Assembly: GCA_030530985.1 (NCBI GenBank)
Contig: JAUMTX010000014.1
Coordinates: 1 to 51,097, forward strand
DNA from: Corynebacterium sp.
GTDB taxonomy: Bacteria > Actinomycetota > Actinomycetes > Mycobacteriales > Mycobacteriaceae
Direction of reading: 5' to 3'
Length of the DNA stretch: 51,097 nucleotides
Part shown: piece after piece, positions 43,913 to 51,097 of the stretch
How the letters are laid out: each line of letters starts with the position of its first letter
Numbering within the stretch: the stretch's first letter is position 1
Notes under the pieces: generated by a model
Database searches by the model: none
What the model saw: only the letters and a program-made list of their open reading frames with translations
Told to the model about the DNA's origin: nothing
Position numbers and translations under genes: made by a program

Positions 43913-44248
43913 TTAGAAGCCAATCTTTGGGAACCAATCTGGGGTGGGGTAGGACTTGCCCACAAACCACAGAACAAAGAGGATACCCAGCCATGGAACG
44001 AGGCTTTGGCCCAGTTCCTTCTCGTCCTCGCTAGAACCACTAGAGAGGGAATCATCCGCAGCCTCAGTTGTGGTGGTAGTTTCTGAAGTCGACTGAGAGG
44101 TCGTTGCGGTGGTGCTGGTTTGGGATGTTGTTGTCTGGGATGTATTTGTCGTTGTTTCTGCGTCAACGGGACTCAGGTGACCGAGGGTGAGGCTAGTAGC
44201 CACGCCGGCCGCGACACTGCTCATAATCACAGCGCGGGGGATTTTCAC
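43913..44248 (-). CDS. Small secreted Thr/Ser-rich membrane protein
   Basis: This 111-residue protein begins with a GTG preceded by AAAGG at 7 bases. It has a signal peptide (about 1-30, ending near VDA), a Thr/Ser/Gln-rich stretch (about 31-75), an acidic segment and one C-terminal membrane helix (LGQSLVPWLGILFVLWFVG) followed by a short tail. I do not recognise the family. The Thr-rich stalk would be a good substrate for protein O-mannosylation. Confidence 0.7.
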   Translation of the reverse strand: MKIPRAVIMSSVAAGVATSLTLGHLSPVDAETTTNTSQTTTSQTSTTATTSQSTSETTTTTEAADDSLSSGSSEDEKELGQSLVPWLGILFVLWFVGKSYPTPDWFPKIGF

Positions 44249-44320
44249 GGTGAAGCCTTTCTGTCAAATCAATTGTTGATAAAGAAATTATAACAATGCG
44301 TGCCTGAAAAGAACCAAAAG

Positions 44321-44350
44321 AAAAAGGCACAACCTCCTGGTTGTGCCTTA
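44321..44350 (-). terminator. Terminator of ndh
   Basis: On the minus strand AAGGCACAACC and GGTTGTGCCTT form a perfect 11-bp stem with a 4-base loop, followed by a T-rich run. Confidence 0.92.
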
Positions 44351-44361
44351 GTGAAAAACTA

Positions 44362-45777
44362 TTAGTTCTTCTTCTTACCGCTGAAGCGGTTGGTATCCAG
44401 CACCTCAATTGGGGTGTCATCATCTTCTTCTTCGATGGTCTTGCGCAACTTGGCAAGAGCATTACGGGCGTGAAGTTGCTGGCGGGTGGTGGTCATTTCC
44501 CAACGACGTGGGGAGAGGGCATTGAGGCCCCAGGAGACTGCCGAAACGAAGCGGTTACGGAAGCCCACGAGGAAGAGAATGTGAACGGCCAGCCAGGTGA
44601 GCCAGCCGAAGAAGCCTGTGTACTCGACCTTGCCAATCTTAACCACAGCGCTGAAGCGGGAGATGGTGGCCATGGAGCCCTTGTCGAAATACTCGAAGGC
44701 TGGGCGGGCAGCAATCTCACGGCCCTCAACTTCAGCAGCAATCTGCTCAGCAACATAGGTACCACTCTGGATAGCAGCCTGGGCCACACCTGGAACCTTG
44801 TTATAGGCCATCATGTCACCAATGATGAAGACATTCTTCTTCTCGCCAACAGTCAGGTCGCTATTGACTGGAACACGGCCGGCACGGTCAACCTCAACAC
44901 CGCACTGGTCGGCAACAAGCTTGCCCAGTGGGGAAGCAGCCACACCAGCAGACCAAATCTTGCAGAATGCAGGAATGGTCTCAACGGAATCATCCTTGGT
45001 GTTCTTGAAGGTGACAGCCTCATCATTAACATCGGTCACGATGGCGTTGAGCTTCACGGTTACACCAATCTTCTCAAGCTGACGCTGGGCATTGCGGCCC
45101 AGGCGCTTGCCGAATGGTGGGAGCACCTGTGGGGCGCCGTCGAGAAGAATGATCTTGGCGCTAGCAGGATCGAAGTTCTTGTACTCGCCCTTGAGGGTAC
45201 GGTGAGCCATCTCAGCCAACTGGCCAGCAAGCTCAACACCGGTTGGGCCTGCACCAACAACAACAAAGGTGAGCAGGCGCTCACGCTCAGCTGGGTCGGT
45301 GACAATCTCAGCGCGCTCGAAAGCACCGAGGATACGTGCACGGATTTCGAGGGCGTCATCAACGCTCTTCATGCCCGGCGCGTACTGTGCAAAGTGGTCA
45401 TTGCCGAAGTAGGACTGGTTTGCACCAGCGGCGATAATGAGGGAGTCGTAGGCGTACTCGTGTTCGAAGGTGCCGAGACGTGCGGCGACAATCTGCTTGT
45501 CGGTGTCAATATCGACAACCTCACCCTTGACCACATTGGCATTTGCCTGTCGCTTGAGAATCTGACGGGTAGATGGTGCAATTTCGCCGGAGGACAGGAT
45601 GCCGGTTGCTACCTGGTAGAGCAGTGGCTGGAACAGATGGTGGTTGGTGCGGTCAATCAAGGTGACATCCACATCAGCGTCCTTGAGACGCTGGGTTGCG
45701 AACATACCACCAAAGCCAGAACCAATAATAACTACGTGGTGCCGGCCGCCCTCTGGGCGAAATGGCTTCTCGGTCAT
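44362..45777 (-). CDS. ndh: Type II NADH dehydrogenase
   Basis: This 471-residue single-subunit enzyme passes electrons from NADH to menaquinone without pumping protons. FAD-binding VVIIGSGFGGMFA (15-27) and the NADH-binding loop VVVGAGPTGVELAG are present. The C-terminal amphipathic and hydrophobic segment (GWLTWLAVHILFLVGF) attaches it to the membrane. The order ndh next to a CFA-synthase-like gene agrees with C. glutamicum. An almost equally long frame on the other strand is a shadow. Confidence 0.94.
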   Translation of the reverse strand: MTEKPFRPEGGRHHVVIIGSGFGGMFATQRLKDADVDVTLIDRTNHHLFQPLLYQVATGILSSGEIAPSTRQILKRQANANVVKGEVVDIDTDKQIVAARLGTFEHEYAYDSLIIAAGANQSYFGNDHFAQYAPGMKSVDDALEIRARILGAFERAEIVTDPAERERLLTFVVVGAGPTGVELAGQLAEMAHRTLKGEYKNFDPASAKIILLDGAPQVLPPFGKRLGRNAQRQLEKIGVTVKLNAIVTDVNDEAVTFKNTKDDSVETIPAFCKIWSAGVAASPLGKLVADQCGVEVDRAGRVPVNSDLTVGEKKNVFIIGDMMAYNKVPGVAQAAIQSGTYVAEQIAAEVEGREIAARPAFEYFDKGSMATISRFSAVVKIGKVEYTGFFGWLTWLAVHILFLVGFRNRFVSAVSWGLNALSPRRWEMTTTRQQLHARNALAKLRKTIEEEDDDTPIEVLDTNRFSGKKKN

Positions 45778-45958
45778 AGGAAGGTTTACCCCTTTACTTA
45801 GTTATGTGAAGCAGATAGTTACAATATTTCCTGCGTTATACTATCCTATCTTAACTACTTTTCGCATTATGTGGCTATTAGTGGGTGAGTCTGAGCGACT
45901 TCTCACGATTCATTCATTAATATGGTCAACATCACTATCAGTTTTGTCGAGGTTTTCT

Positions 45959-47254
45959 ATGTTCGAGCATCTCTCCCATATTGATCCCCAGGTGTGGCCA
46001 GGCATTGCCCATGTTCCCGGTGGTCGTGCTCGCGCACATAAGGCAAAGTTAGCCGAGTCGCGTTTTGCAGCCATGTGCACCAAGGCGGGAATTGCCCTGG
46101 TTGCTGAGGTGGATGAGCATGTGGAGCCGGCACAGATGGCCTCGATGCGCATCGATCATGATGCGCTTTTTGCCCGCATTTCTGATTGCGGTTGGCTTGG
46201 TTTGGCCGAAAGCTATATGGCGGAGGAGTGGACCAGCCCTGATATTGCCATGGTTTTGGAGGCCCTGATTCAGGTGGGCTATAAGCCAAAAACCACGCGT
46301 AGTCTTTTTAAAACTAAGCATAAGACCCCAGCCCCTCCCGGGGAGCTGCCGGATAATTTGGTGCAGCTCTATGGTGGCGCCTATACGGGTCTTTTTGCCA
46401 CAGGTATTTCCACCACTTTGCGTGAGGCTATTAAGTCTTATTCACCAGGTGCTGGTAAGGGCAATGAGCCTGCCCGCCACTATGTGGATATTACGACCAT
46501 CACGGATCCTTTGGAGGTGGATCGTGATGATTTGCCTAATGCCCAGTTGCGCGCCATTGATTCGCTTTTGGATTTGGCCCATGTAGAAAGTGGCTCTGAT
46601 GTTTTGGAGTGGCCGCTGTCGGGTTCGGCTTTGATTGGTGCCATCCAGGATCGTGGGGCAGTGGTGGATTCGCTCACTACGGATCCGGATCGTGCCCGGG
46701 CGATTGGTGCCCGCTGTGGGGATGCCGCCAATATTCATGTGGTGGATAGCGCTATTCCTTCCCGCCACCAGTGGCGTGGCCGCTATGATGCGGTGATTAG
46801 TGTGGATCGCTTTGAGGTTTTGGGCGAGGTGGGTGCTGTCCCATTTATTAAAACTGTGGAGCGTCTTTTGGGTTCTGGTGGTAGTGCGGTTATTCAGACC
46901 GTTGTTGCCACTCGCCCTTTGGACCCTGTGGTTTTGGAGGCTTTGCGCCCCATCCAAGCCTATATTTGGCCGACCTTGCATTTCCACACCATTGATGAGA
47001 TTCATCGTCTGGTGGATCGTCATTCCACCATGCGTGTTGTGACCGAGAAGCACCTGGGTGGCCACTTCACTGAAACTTTGCGTTTGAAGCGCGAGATTTT
47101 TGAGGGTCATTCCAACCAGGCCGCCGCGCTCGGCTATGACCGAGTCTATCGACGCCTCTGGGTATACTACTTTGCTCTCCTTGAGGCCTTGTGCGAAATG
47201 GGCCTTATTGAGATGGTTCAGTTGGAGTTGAAGGGGCGTCGTAAAGCGTACTAA
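45959..47254 (+). CDS. ufaA: CFA-synthase/mycolic methyltransferase-like protein (UfaA type)
   Basis: This 431-residue protein has the CFA-synthase layout. An N-terminal domain (with SDCGWLGLAESYMAEEWTSP) precedes a methyltransferase-like domain. The C-terminal region has HFTETLRLKREIF and ALGYDRVYRRLWVYYFALLEA, typical of CFA synthases. The glycine-rich SAM motif (usually VLDIGCGWG) is replaced by VLEWPLSGSAL at about 216, so SAM binding may be lost. ATG 45959 has GAGG 7 bases upstream; longer frames overlap ndh. The symbol is by synteny with C. glutamicum only. Confidence 0.8.
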   Translation: MFEHLSHIDPQVWPGIAHVPGGRARAHKAKLAESRFAAMCTKAGIALVAEVDEHVEPAQMASMRIDHDALFARISDCGWLGLAESYMAEEWTSPDIAMVLEALIQVGYKPKTTRSLFKTKHKTPAPPGELPDNLVQLYGGAYTGLFATGISTTLREAIKSYSPGAGKGNEPARHYVDITTITDPLEVDRDDLPNAQLRAIDSLLDLAHVESGSDVLEWPLSGSALIGAIQDRGAVVDSLTTDPDRARAIGARCGDAANIHVVDSAIPSRHQWRGRYDAVISVDRFEVLGEVGAVPFIKTVERLLGSGGSAVIQTVVATRPLDPVVLEALRPIQAYIWPTLHFHTIDEIHRLVDRHSTMRVVTEKHLGGHFTETLRLKREIFEGHSNQAAALGYDRVYRRLWVYYFALLEALCEMGLIEMVQLELKGRRKAY

Positions 47255-47262
47255 TTGGGGCT

Positions 47263-47868
47263 TTAACGAGGCTGTTTAGTGCGACGCCAGGTTTGGAAAA
47301 TCTGGAATGCGATAATCGCAAGAACAATGCCGATGGCAATATACATCACCACATCGGCGTACTCCCTGACGAGCGGAATTTCGCCCAGCCAGTAGCCAAT
47401 AAGGGTGAAACTGCAACCCCAGGCAATGGAACCAATGACCGAATAGAGGGTAAACATGCGGCGATTCATGCCTGTAAAACCCGCCATAACAGGGGTAATG
47501 GTACGAACAACCGCAATAAAACGGGCAATGAGCACGGTAAATGCGCCATAGCGGTCAAAGAAGTGGTTGGTTTTCTCCACGGCTTCGGGGCCAATCCAAC
47601 GCATCACTCGGGTGTGAATAATGCGGGGGCCAACACGCTTGCCAATGGTATAACCAAGCTGGTCACCTAGCATTGCTGCCAGCGGAATGCCGATACATAG
47701 CACCCAAATATTAGCAATGGGGTTATCACTATGCGCGGCAATACCAGCGCTGAGCAGCAAAGTATCGCCAGGGAAGATAAAACCAATAAGGACCCCGGTC
47801 TCCATGAATACAATCACGAAGATGCCGAGCAACCCGAAGGTTGAGAGCAATGTACCGGGGTCGAGCAC
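47263..47868 (-). CDS. DedA family membrane protein
   Basis: This 201-residue protein has about five helices with the DedA/SNARE-associated motifs FIFPGDTLLLSAG, GIPLAAMLGDQLGYTIG and FIAVVRTITPVMAG. Family members act as lipid scramblases or transporters (for example of undecaprenyl phosphate). GTG start with AAAGG 7 bases upstream. It follows the MHS transporter gene after 11 bases. Confidence 0.9.
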   Translation of the reverse strand: MLDPGTLLSTFGLLGIFVIVFMETGVLIGFIFPGDTLLLSAGIAAHSDNPIANIWVLCIGIPLAAMLGDQLGYTIGKRVGPRIIHTRVMRWIGPEAVEKTNHFFDRYGAFTVLIARFIAVVRTITPVMAGFTGMNRRMFTLYSVIGSIAWGCSFTLIGYWLGEIPLVREYADVVMYIAIGIVLAIIAFQIFQTWRRTKQPR

Positions 47869-47879
47869 GCGGTGCCTTT

Positions 47880-49238
47880 CTAAATATGGGTCATCTCTTG
47901 GTGCTTAGTTTCCTTCATCAGAATGATCGAGATGAGGGAGATAACTGTTACCACGATGAGGTAGATACCCACCGATTGTACACCGTAGGAAGCAACTAGG
48001 GCAGTTGCTACAAATGGGGCGATGGCTGCACCCAGGATGGAAGCCAGGTTATAGCTCACACCGGAACCAGTGTAGCGAACATTGGTTGGGAAGAGCTCTG
48101 GCAAAACAGCAGACATTGGGCCGAAGATGAGACCAACCAGGAACATGCCGATGAGCAGGAAGATGGTCACAGAGCCACGGTCAGCAGTCTCTGGGTCGAG
48201 GAAGTAGCCGAAGGAGAAGCCGTAGGCAATCATGAGAACAGAAACGGCCATGAGGATAATACGGCGACCATAACGGTCCGCAATAATAGCGGAGATTGGG
48301 ATAGCTACTGCAAAGAGAACAATGGTGCCAACCTGCATTTCCAGGAAGTCCATGTACTTAATACCCAGACCGGATACACCATTTGGATTATCCTTCTTGG
48401 CAATACCATAGGACAGAACCCAGGTGGTGACCAGGTAGAACAGGGTATAGCAGGAGACCATAACGAAGGTGCCGAGGATCAGTGGCTTCCAGGAAGTCTT
48501 GAATACCTCACCCAGTGGGGTCTTAACCTTCTTGCCCTGCTTGACAGCCTCAGTGAAGACAGGGGTTTCTTCGAGCTTGAAGCGAACAACAAGACCAACA
48601 ATAACGAGCACAGCAGAGAGCAGGAATGGGATACGCCAGCCCCAGCTAATGAAGGTGCCGTCCAGGGAACCACTTTCGTGGTTGAGAACAGTCACGAGGA
48701 AAAGGAAGAGGCCATTGGCAATAATGAAGCCGAATGGGGCGCCAAGCTGTGGCCACATAGCAGCCCAGGCGCGCTTATTCTTATCGGCGGTTTCGGTGGC
48801 AAGCAGTGCTGCACCGGACCATTCGCCACCAAGACCCAGACCCTGGCAGAAGCGGAGCAGAGCCAGAAGAGCAGGGGCCAGGATGCCGACCTGGCTGTAG
48901 GTTGGCAGGCAGCCAATAAGGAAGGTTGCGATACCCATGGTCAGCAGGGAACCAACCAGGGTGGCCTTGCGGCCAACACGGTCACCGAAGTGGCCGAAGA
49001 TCACGGAGCCCAGGGGGCGGGCAATAAAGGCAAGACCGAAGGTGGCGAAAGACTGGAGCAGTGCCACGGTAGAGTTATCGGTCTTTGGGAAGAAGAGATA
49101 AGGGAATACAGCCACGGCGGCGGTCGCATAGACGTAGAAGTCATAGAACTCAATAGTGGTGCCGATGGTGGATGCAATTGCAACACGACGCTTCATTACC
49201 GCAGGTGGTGTGGTCGTAGTGCTCGTGATTGTGGTCAT
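47880..49238 (-). CDS. MFS transporter, metabolite:proton symporter (MHS) family
   Basis: This 452-residue protein has 12 helices. The MHS signatures are IGTTIEFYDFYVYATA at the first helix, GHFGDRVGRKATLVGSLL, and RFCQGLGLGGEWSGAALLATE. Relatives carry proline/betaine, citrate, shikimate or other acids; the substrate is unclear. The ATG follows CGGATCGACA, with only a weak binding site. Confidence 0.87.
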   Translation of the reverse strand: MTTITSTTTTPPAVMKRRVAIASTIGTTIEFYDFYVYATAAVAVFPYLFFPKTDNSTVALLQSFATFGLAFIARPLGSVIFGHFGDRVGRKATLVGSLLTMGIATFLIGCLPTYSQVGILAPALLALLRFCQGLGLGGEWSGAALLATETADKNKRAWAAMWPQLGAPFGFIIANGLFLFLVTVLNHESGSLDGTFISWGWRIPFLLSAVLVIVGLVVRFKLEETPVFTEAVKQGKKVKTPLGEVFKTSWKPLILGTFVMVSCYTLFYLVTTWVLSYGIAKKDNPNGVSGLGIKYMDFLEMQVGTIVLFAVAIPISAIIADRYGRRIILMAVSVLMIAYGFSFGYFLDPETADRGSVTIFLLIGMFLVGLIFGPMSAVLPELFPTNVRYTGSGVSYNLASILGAAIAPFVATALVASYGVQSVGIYLIVVTVISLISIILMKETKHQEMTHI

Positions 49239-49303
49239 TGTCGATCCGAACTGTTAAAATAGTCTATTGTTACTGAAGTTTACTAGTGAGAAGAGTTTAA
49301 ACT
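49239..49303. other. Divergent promoter region
   Basis: A 65-base, AT-rich gap separates the MHS gene (minus) from the small peptide ORF (plus). It contains the short palindrome AATAG-T-CTATT (49258-49268). I cannot place a clear -10/-35 pair for either gene. Confidence 0.4.
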
Positions 49304-49429
49304 ATGGATAATCTAACTTCGCAGATTAATTCTTTTACAAGTCTTGCCTCTGCAGTTAGCCGACTGTTTACAAGCCTCATGTCGACATATAACGCGCTTC
49401 GCGTTCTGTCTTCCTCTCCTCGAGGCTAG
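49304..49429 (+). CDS. 41-residue amphipathic peptide, possible small porin or surface peptide
   Basis: ATG 49304 has AGAAGAG about 7 bases upstream and stops at TAG 49427-49429. The product is 41 residues, MDNLTSQINSFTSLASAVSR and on to SSPRG. Hydrophobic residues at 4, 8, 11, 14/15, 18, 21/22, 25, 29 and 32 fall every 3-4 positions, the pattern of one long amphipathic helix, with Ser/Thr/Asn on the other face. There is no signal peptide. The cell-wall channel peptides PorA/PorH of corynebacteria have this size, lack signal peptides and are amphipathic helices, so a related role is possible but not shown. It might also be a chance ORF. Confidence 0.5.
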   Translation: MDNLTSQINSFTSLASAVSRLFTSLMSTYNALRVLSSSPRG

Positions 49430-49547
49430 TATTGGATCTAGATGCTGGTTTATCTAGCATGTGGGACAACCGGGGTGTTGGTTGTGGAATTACAATAGCA
49501 TAAGGTTGTCCAGATCTCTTGGCTTTGCTGGAGGTTGATACCACCAT
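49430..49547. other. Downstream region with alternative pairings
   Basis: ACAACC (49465-49470) can pair with GGTTGT (49479-49484), or GGACAACC (49463-49470) can pair with GGTTGTCC further on (49504-49511). The two pairings exclude one another. No ORF with a ribosome binding site was seen. Confidence 0.35.
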
Positions 49548-49588
49548 AAAGGGGGTAGGCGCCGAGTATTTCGGTACCTACCCCCTTT
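49548..49588. terminator. Large hairpin in the MHS-esterase interval
   Basis: AAAGGGGGTAGG and CCTACCCCCTTT form a perfect 12-bp outer stem. An inner CCGA/TCGG pair follows after small internal loops. There are only three T residues, but the stem is strong enough to stop transcription in either direction. Confidence 0.7.
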
Positions 49589-49651
49589 GTGCTGCCCGCT
49601 ATGCAGGGCTTTCTCAAATATTGAGACGGGTTTTAGGGCTTAATGTGAAAT

Positions 49652-49707
49652 ACCCCACAGGACAGTGATCCCGTGGGGTGAAACATGGAACTTAACTATG
49701 TTCCGTG
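49652..49707 (-). terminator. Two consecutive hairpins after the esterase gene
   Basis: ACCCCAC (49652-49658) pairs with GTGGGGT (49673-49679), and CATGGAAC (49684-49691) pairs with GTTCCGTG (49700-49707). Both lie just after the esterase stop codon (49726) on the minus strand. T runs are weak, so they may be 3' stabilisers rather than a classical terminator. Confidence 0.5.
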
Positions 49708-49725
49708 CAGTGAGATTTTTAGATT

Positions 49726-51048
49726 TTAGCCTTCGAGGCTATGCTTCATAATCCACTCGCGGATTTCTGGAATATTGTAGGCCACGCGCCAGGTGGACAT
49801 GTGCTCCATGCTGCCCGCATCCAAACCTGGGAGGGTATTAGGCTCAAAGGTGGTGTAGTTGACAGTGGTGTCTGCAGCAATCACCTCATTGATTTCCTCA
49901 GTATAGGTTGCTGCATCAGAATCGCCACGAATGGTCTTATGGGTCACTGGGGTGCCCAGGGAGTCAATCAGGGCAGTGATAGCATTCTGGCCTGGGTAGG
50001 CCTTGGTATCACCCTCAGAAACAGTGATCCAGAGGTTATCATCAGCCAGTGGCTGGCAGACATTGGTATCCCACTGGCAGGCAACCAGGTAGGAGGCCGC
50101 GAAGAAGGTTGGGCGCTCCACATTCATAGCAATGCTGGTCATACCACCCATGGACTGGCCGGTGGTGTAAAGACGAGTGGTGTCAATATTATGGTCGGCA
50201 ACCACCTGGTCAATCAGGGCCATACATGCACGCACACCATCAGTGGTGGTGTTGGTGTCATCAACAATGGCCTCGGCGAACTGTGGGGCCAAAACATAGG
50301 CTGGGTTCTTTTCCTGATCCTCAGGGGAGGCCCAGACAATAGCGCCATTGCCCTGGTAGAGGGTGGCAGTCACATCGGTGCCCACTACGGAGGCATCGTG
50401 GATGAAGACTACCAGTGGGTAGTCCTTGCTTGGAACCATATCCTTTGGGGTGTAGAGGTTATATGGAACGGTCATGCCGGTTGCCGGATCAGTGAAGCTG
50501 AACTGCTCAAAGTCATCAGCAATCATGGTGTGAATGCTGCTGGTAGTGATGTTCACGTCATTCTCGGCATCAGTCACGGTTAGGGTAGTTGCTGCGGCAG
50601 TCGTTGGTGCAGCAGCGGCGGCACCGCCACCTGGGCCACCGCCTGGACCGCCGGTCATACCGGCGGACATGGATGCGTCAGTATCCTCAGCATCCAGCTC
50701 AATGATGATATAGTTGCCGGCTGCTGGGGAATCAGCAAGATCTGGGCTCGCATTGGTATATGCCTTGACGATCGTACGATCGCCCACGGCAAGGCCAGTA
50801 GTTGGGACCTCAGCTGCAGTGAAAGTCGATGGGTACTCAAGGGCAACGCCTGTGAGTCGACGACCCTCACCAAAGACCTGCGCAATGGCAGTAGCGTTGG
50901 TTGCGCCACTGACGGAGGTTGGGGTGGCGGTGGTGCTGATGGCGGAGCTGGTGCTCGAAGAATTCGAGCCACAGGCCGCGAGAGTTACAGCACCTGCGCC
51001 AAGCAGGCCAGCCTTGAGAACATTACGGCGGGAAAACTGTGCGTTCAA
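49726..51048 (-). CDS. Tat-type lipoprotein, alpha/beta-hydrolase (PHB depolymerase-like esterase)
   Basis: This 440-residue protein starts near a twin-arginine signal (FSRRNVLKAG) and a lipobox ending in TLAAC, so it is probably exported by Tat and lipidated. A Ser/Thr-rich spacer, an Ig-like N-terminal domain (about 55-130) and a Gly/Ala-rich linker precede the hydrolase domain. The nucleophile lies in GQSMGGMTS, and VVFIHDASV is the oxyanion strand. This is the poly-hydroxybutyrate depolymerase/esterase type; the substrate is unknown. ATG 51048 is used, but ATG 51063 and TTG 51096 are also in frame and the window ends one base later. Confidence 0.75.
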   Translation of the reverse strand: MNAQFSRRNVLKAGLLGAGAVTLAACGSNSSSTSSAISTTATPTSVSGATNATAIAQVFGEGRRLTGVALEYPSTFTAAEVPTTGLAVGDRTIVKAYTNASPDLADSPAAGNYIIIELDAEDTDASMSAGMTGGPGGGPGGGAAAAAPTTAAATTLTVTDAENDVNITTSSIHTMIADDFEQFSFTDPATGMTVPYNLYTPKDMVPSKDYPLVVFIHDASVVGTDVTATLYQGNGAIVWASPEDQEKNPAYVLAPQFAEAIVDDTNTTTDGVRACMALIDQVVADHNIDTTRLYTTGQSMGGMTSIAMNVERPTFFAASYLVACQWDTNVCQPLADDNLWITVSEGDTKAYPGQNAITALIDSLGTPVTHKTIRGDSDAATYTEEINEVIAADTTVNYTTFEPNTLPGLDAGSMEHMSTWRVAYNIPEIREWIMKHSLEG

Positions 51049-51097
51049 CATACTTTGAGCGTACATAAATAACGTTGAATTTTCCCGGCGACTCAAG

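Noticed and set aside
44341..45801. 486-codon plus-strand frame opposite ndh
   Set aside because: The minus-strand product has clear FAD and NADH motifs; the plus frame has none and crosses the ndh terminator.

Overview
The window is a chromosomal segment of a mycolic-acid actinomycete, almost certainly a Corynebacterium. The evidence is a fused cytidylate kinase/GTPase Der, an OdhI/GarA FHA protein with the ETTSVF phosphorylation motif, SteA/SteB, an FtsR-type MerR regulator, SecA2, an orphan ParA-like protein and a CFA-synthase relative beside ndh. The gene order matches, from memory, the recN-pyrG-xerD-scpAB-rluB-der and secA2-odhI-ftsR-gnd-ndh stretches of C. glutamicum and the Rv1691-Rv1713 and Rv1821-Rv1854 stretches of M. 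tuberculosis. GC content is moderate, many genes overlap by 1-20 bases, and GTG/TTG starts and probable leaderless starts are common, as expected for the genus.

Layout. 1-3020: a terminator, an AT-rich promoter region and one large secreted, membrane-anchored surface protein. 3280-7233 (minus): an accessory cassette of a DUF4956 membrane protein, a VTC/polyphosphate-polymerase-like enzyme and a secreted beta-helix lipoprotein of the Cthe_2159 type, followed by an SRPBCC protein. 7440-8200 (plus): paired CrcB/FluC fluoride channels. 8257-21082 (plus): a long, tightly packed housekeeping run (RG-rich TPR protein, HAD phosphatase, a 43-residue coupled small protein, tlyA, NAD kinase, recN, steA, steB, pyrG, NUDIX, xerD, ParA-like, scpA, scpB). 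A DUF222-HNH gene in reverse orientation (21168-22442) separates this run from rluB and cmk-der (22723-25535).

25771-29010: a PQQ-propeller lipoprotein, a YkvI-like transporter with an elaborate leader, a solitary IS481-type HTH protein and tRNA-Pro(GGG). 29080-34299: a YchJ/SEC-C protein, secA2, odhI, ftsR, a bifunctional-nuclease-fold protein and a second MerR regulator. 34376-39853 (minus): a vWA-like membrane protein, a conserved hypothetical, two DUF21/CBS membrane proteins and gnd. 39902-49238: thioesterase, glutamine amidotransferase, YggS, purine permease, methyltransferases, ndh, DedA and an MHS-family transporter. 49239-49725: a non-coding-looking interval that holds a 41-codon ORF for an amphipathic peptide and three hairpins. 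The window ends in a Tat-type lipoprotein esterase.

Much of the core serves the cell cycle: chromosome dimer resolution (XerD), condensation (ScpAB), ParA-like positioning, SOS repair (RecN), daughter-cell separation (SteAB) and division-gene regulation (FtsR and the second MerR). The most promising less-described items are the DUF4956-VTC-beta-helix cassette, the amphipathic peptide ORF, the leader of the ykvI-like gene with two possible leader peptides and a 14-bp stem, and the long inverted repeat around the steA start. Everything here was read by eye; no database search was run.
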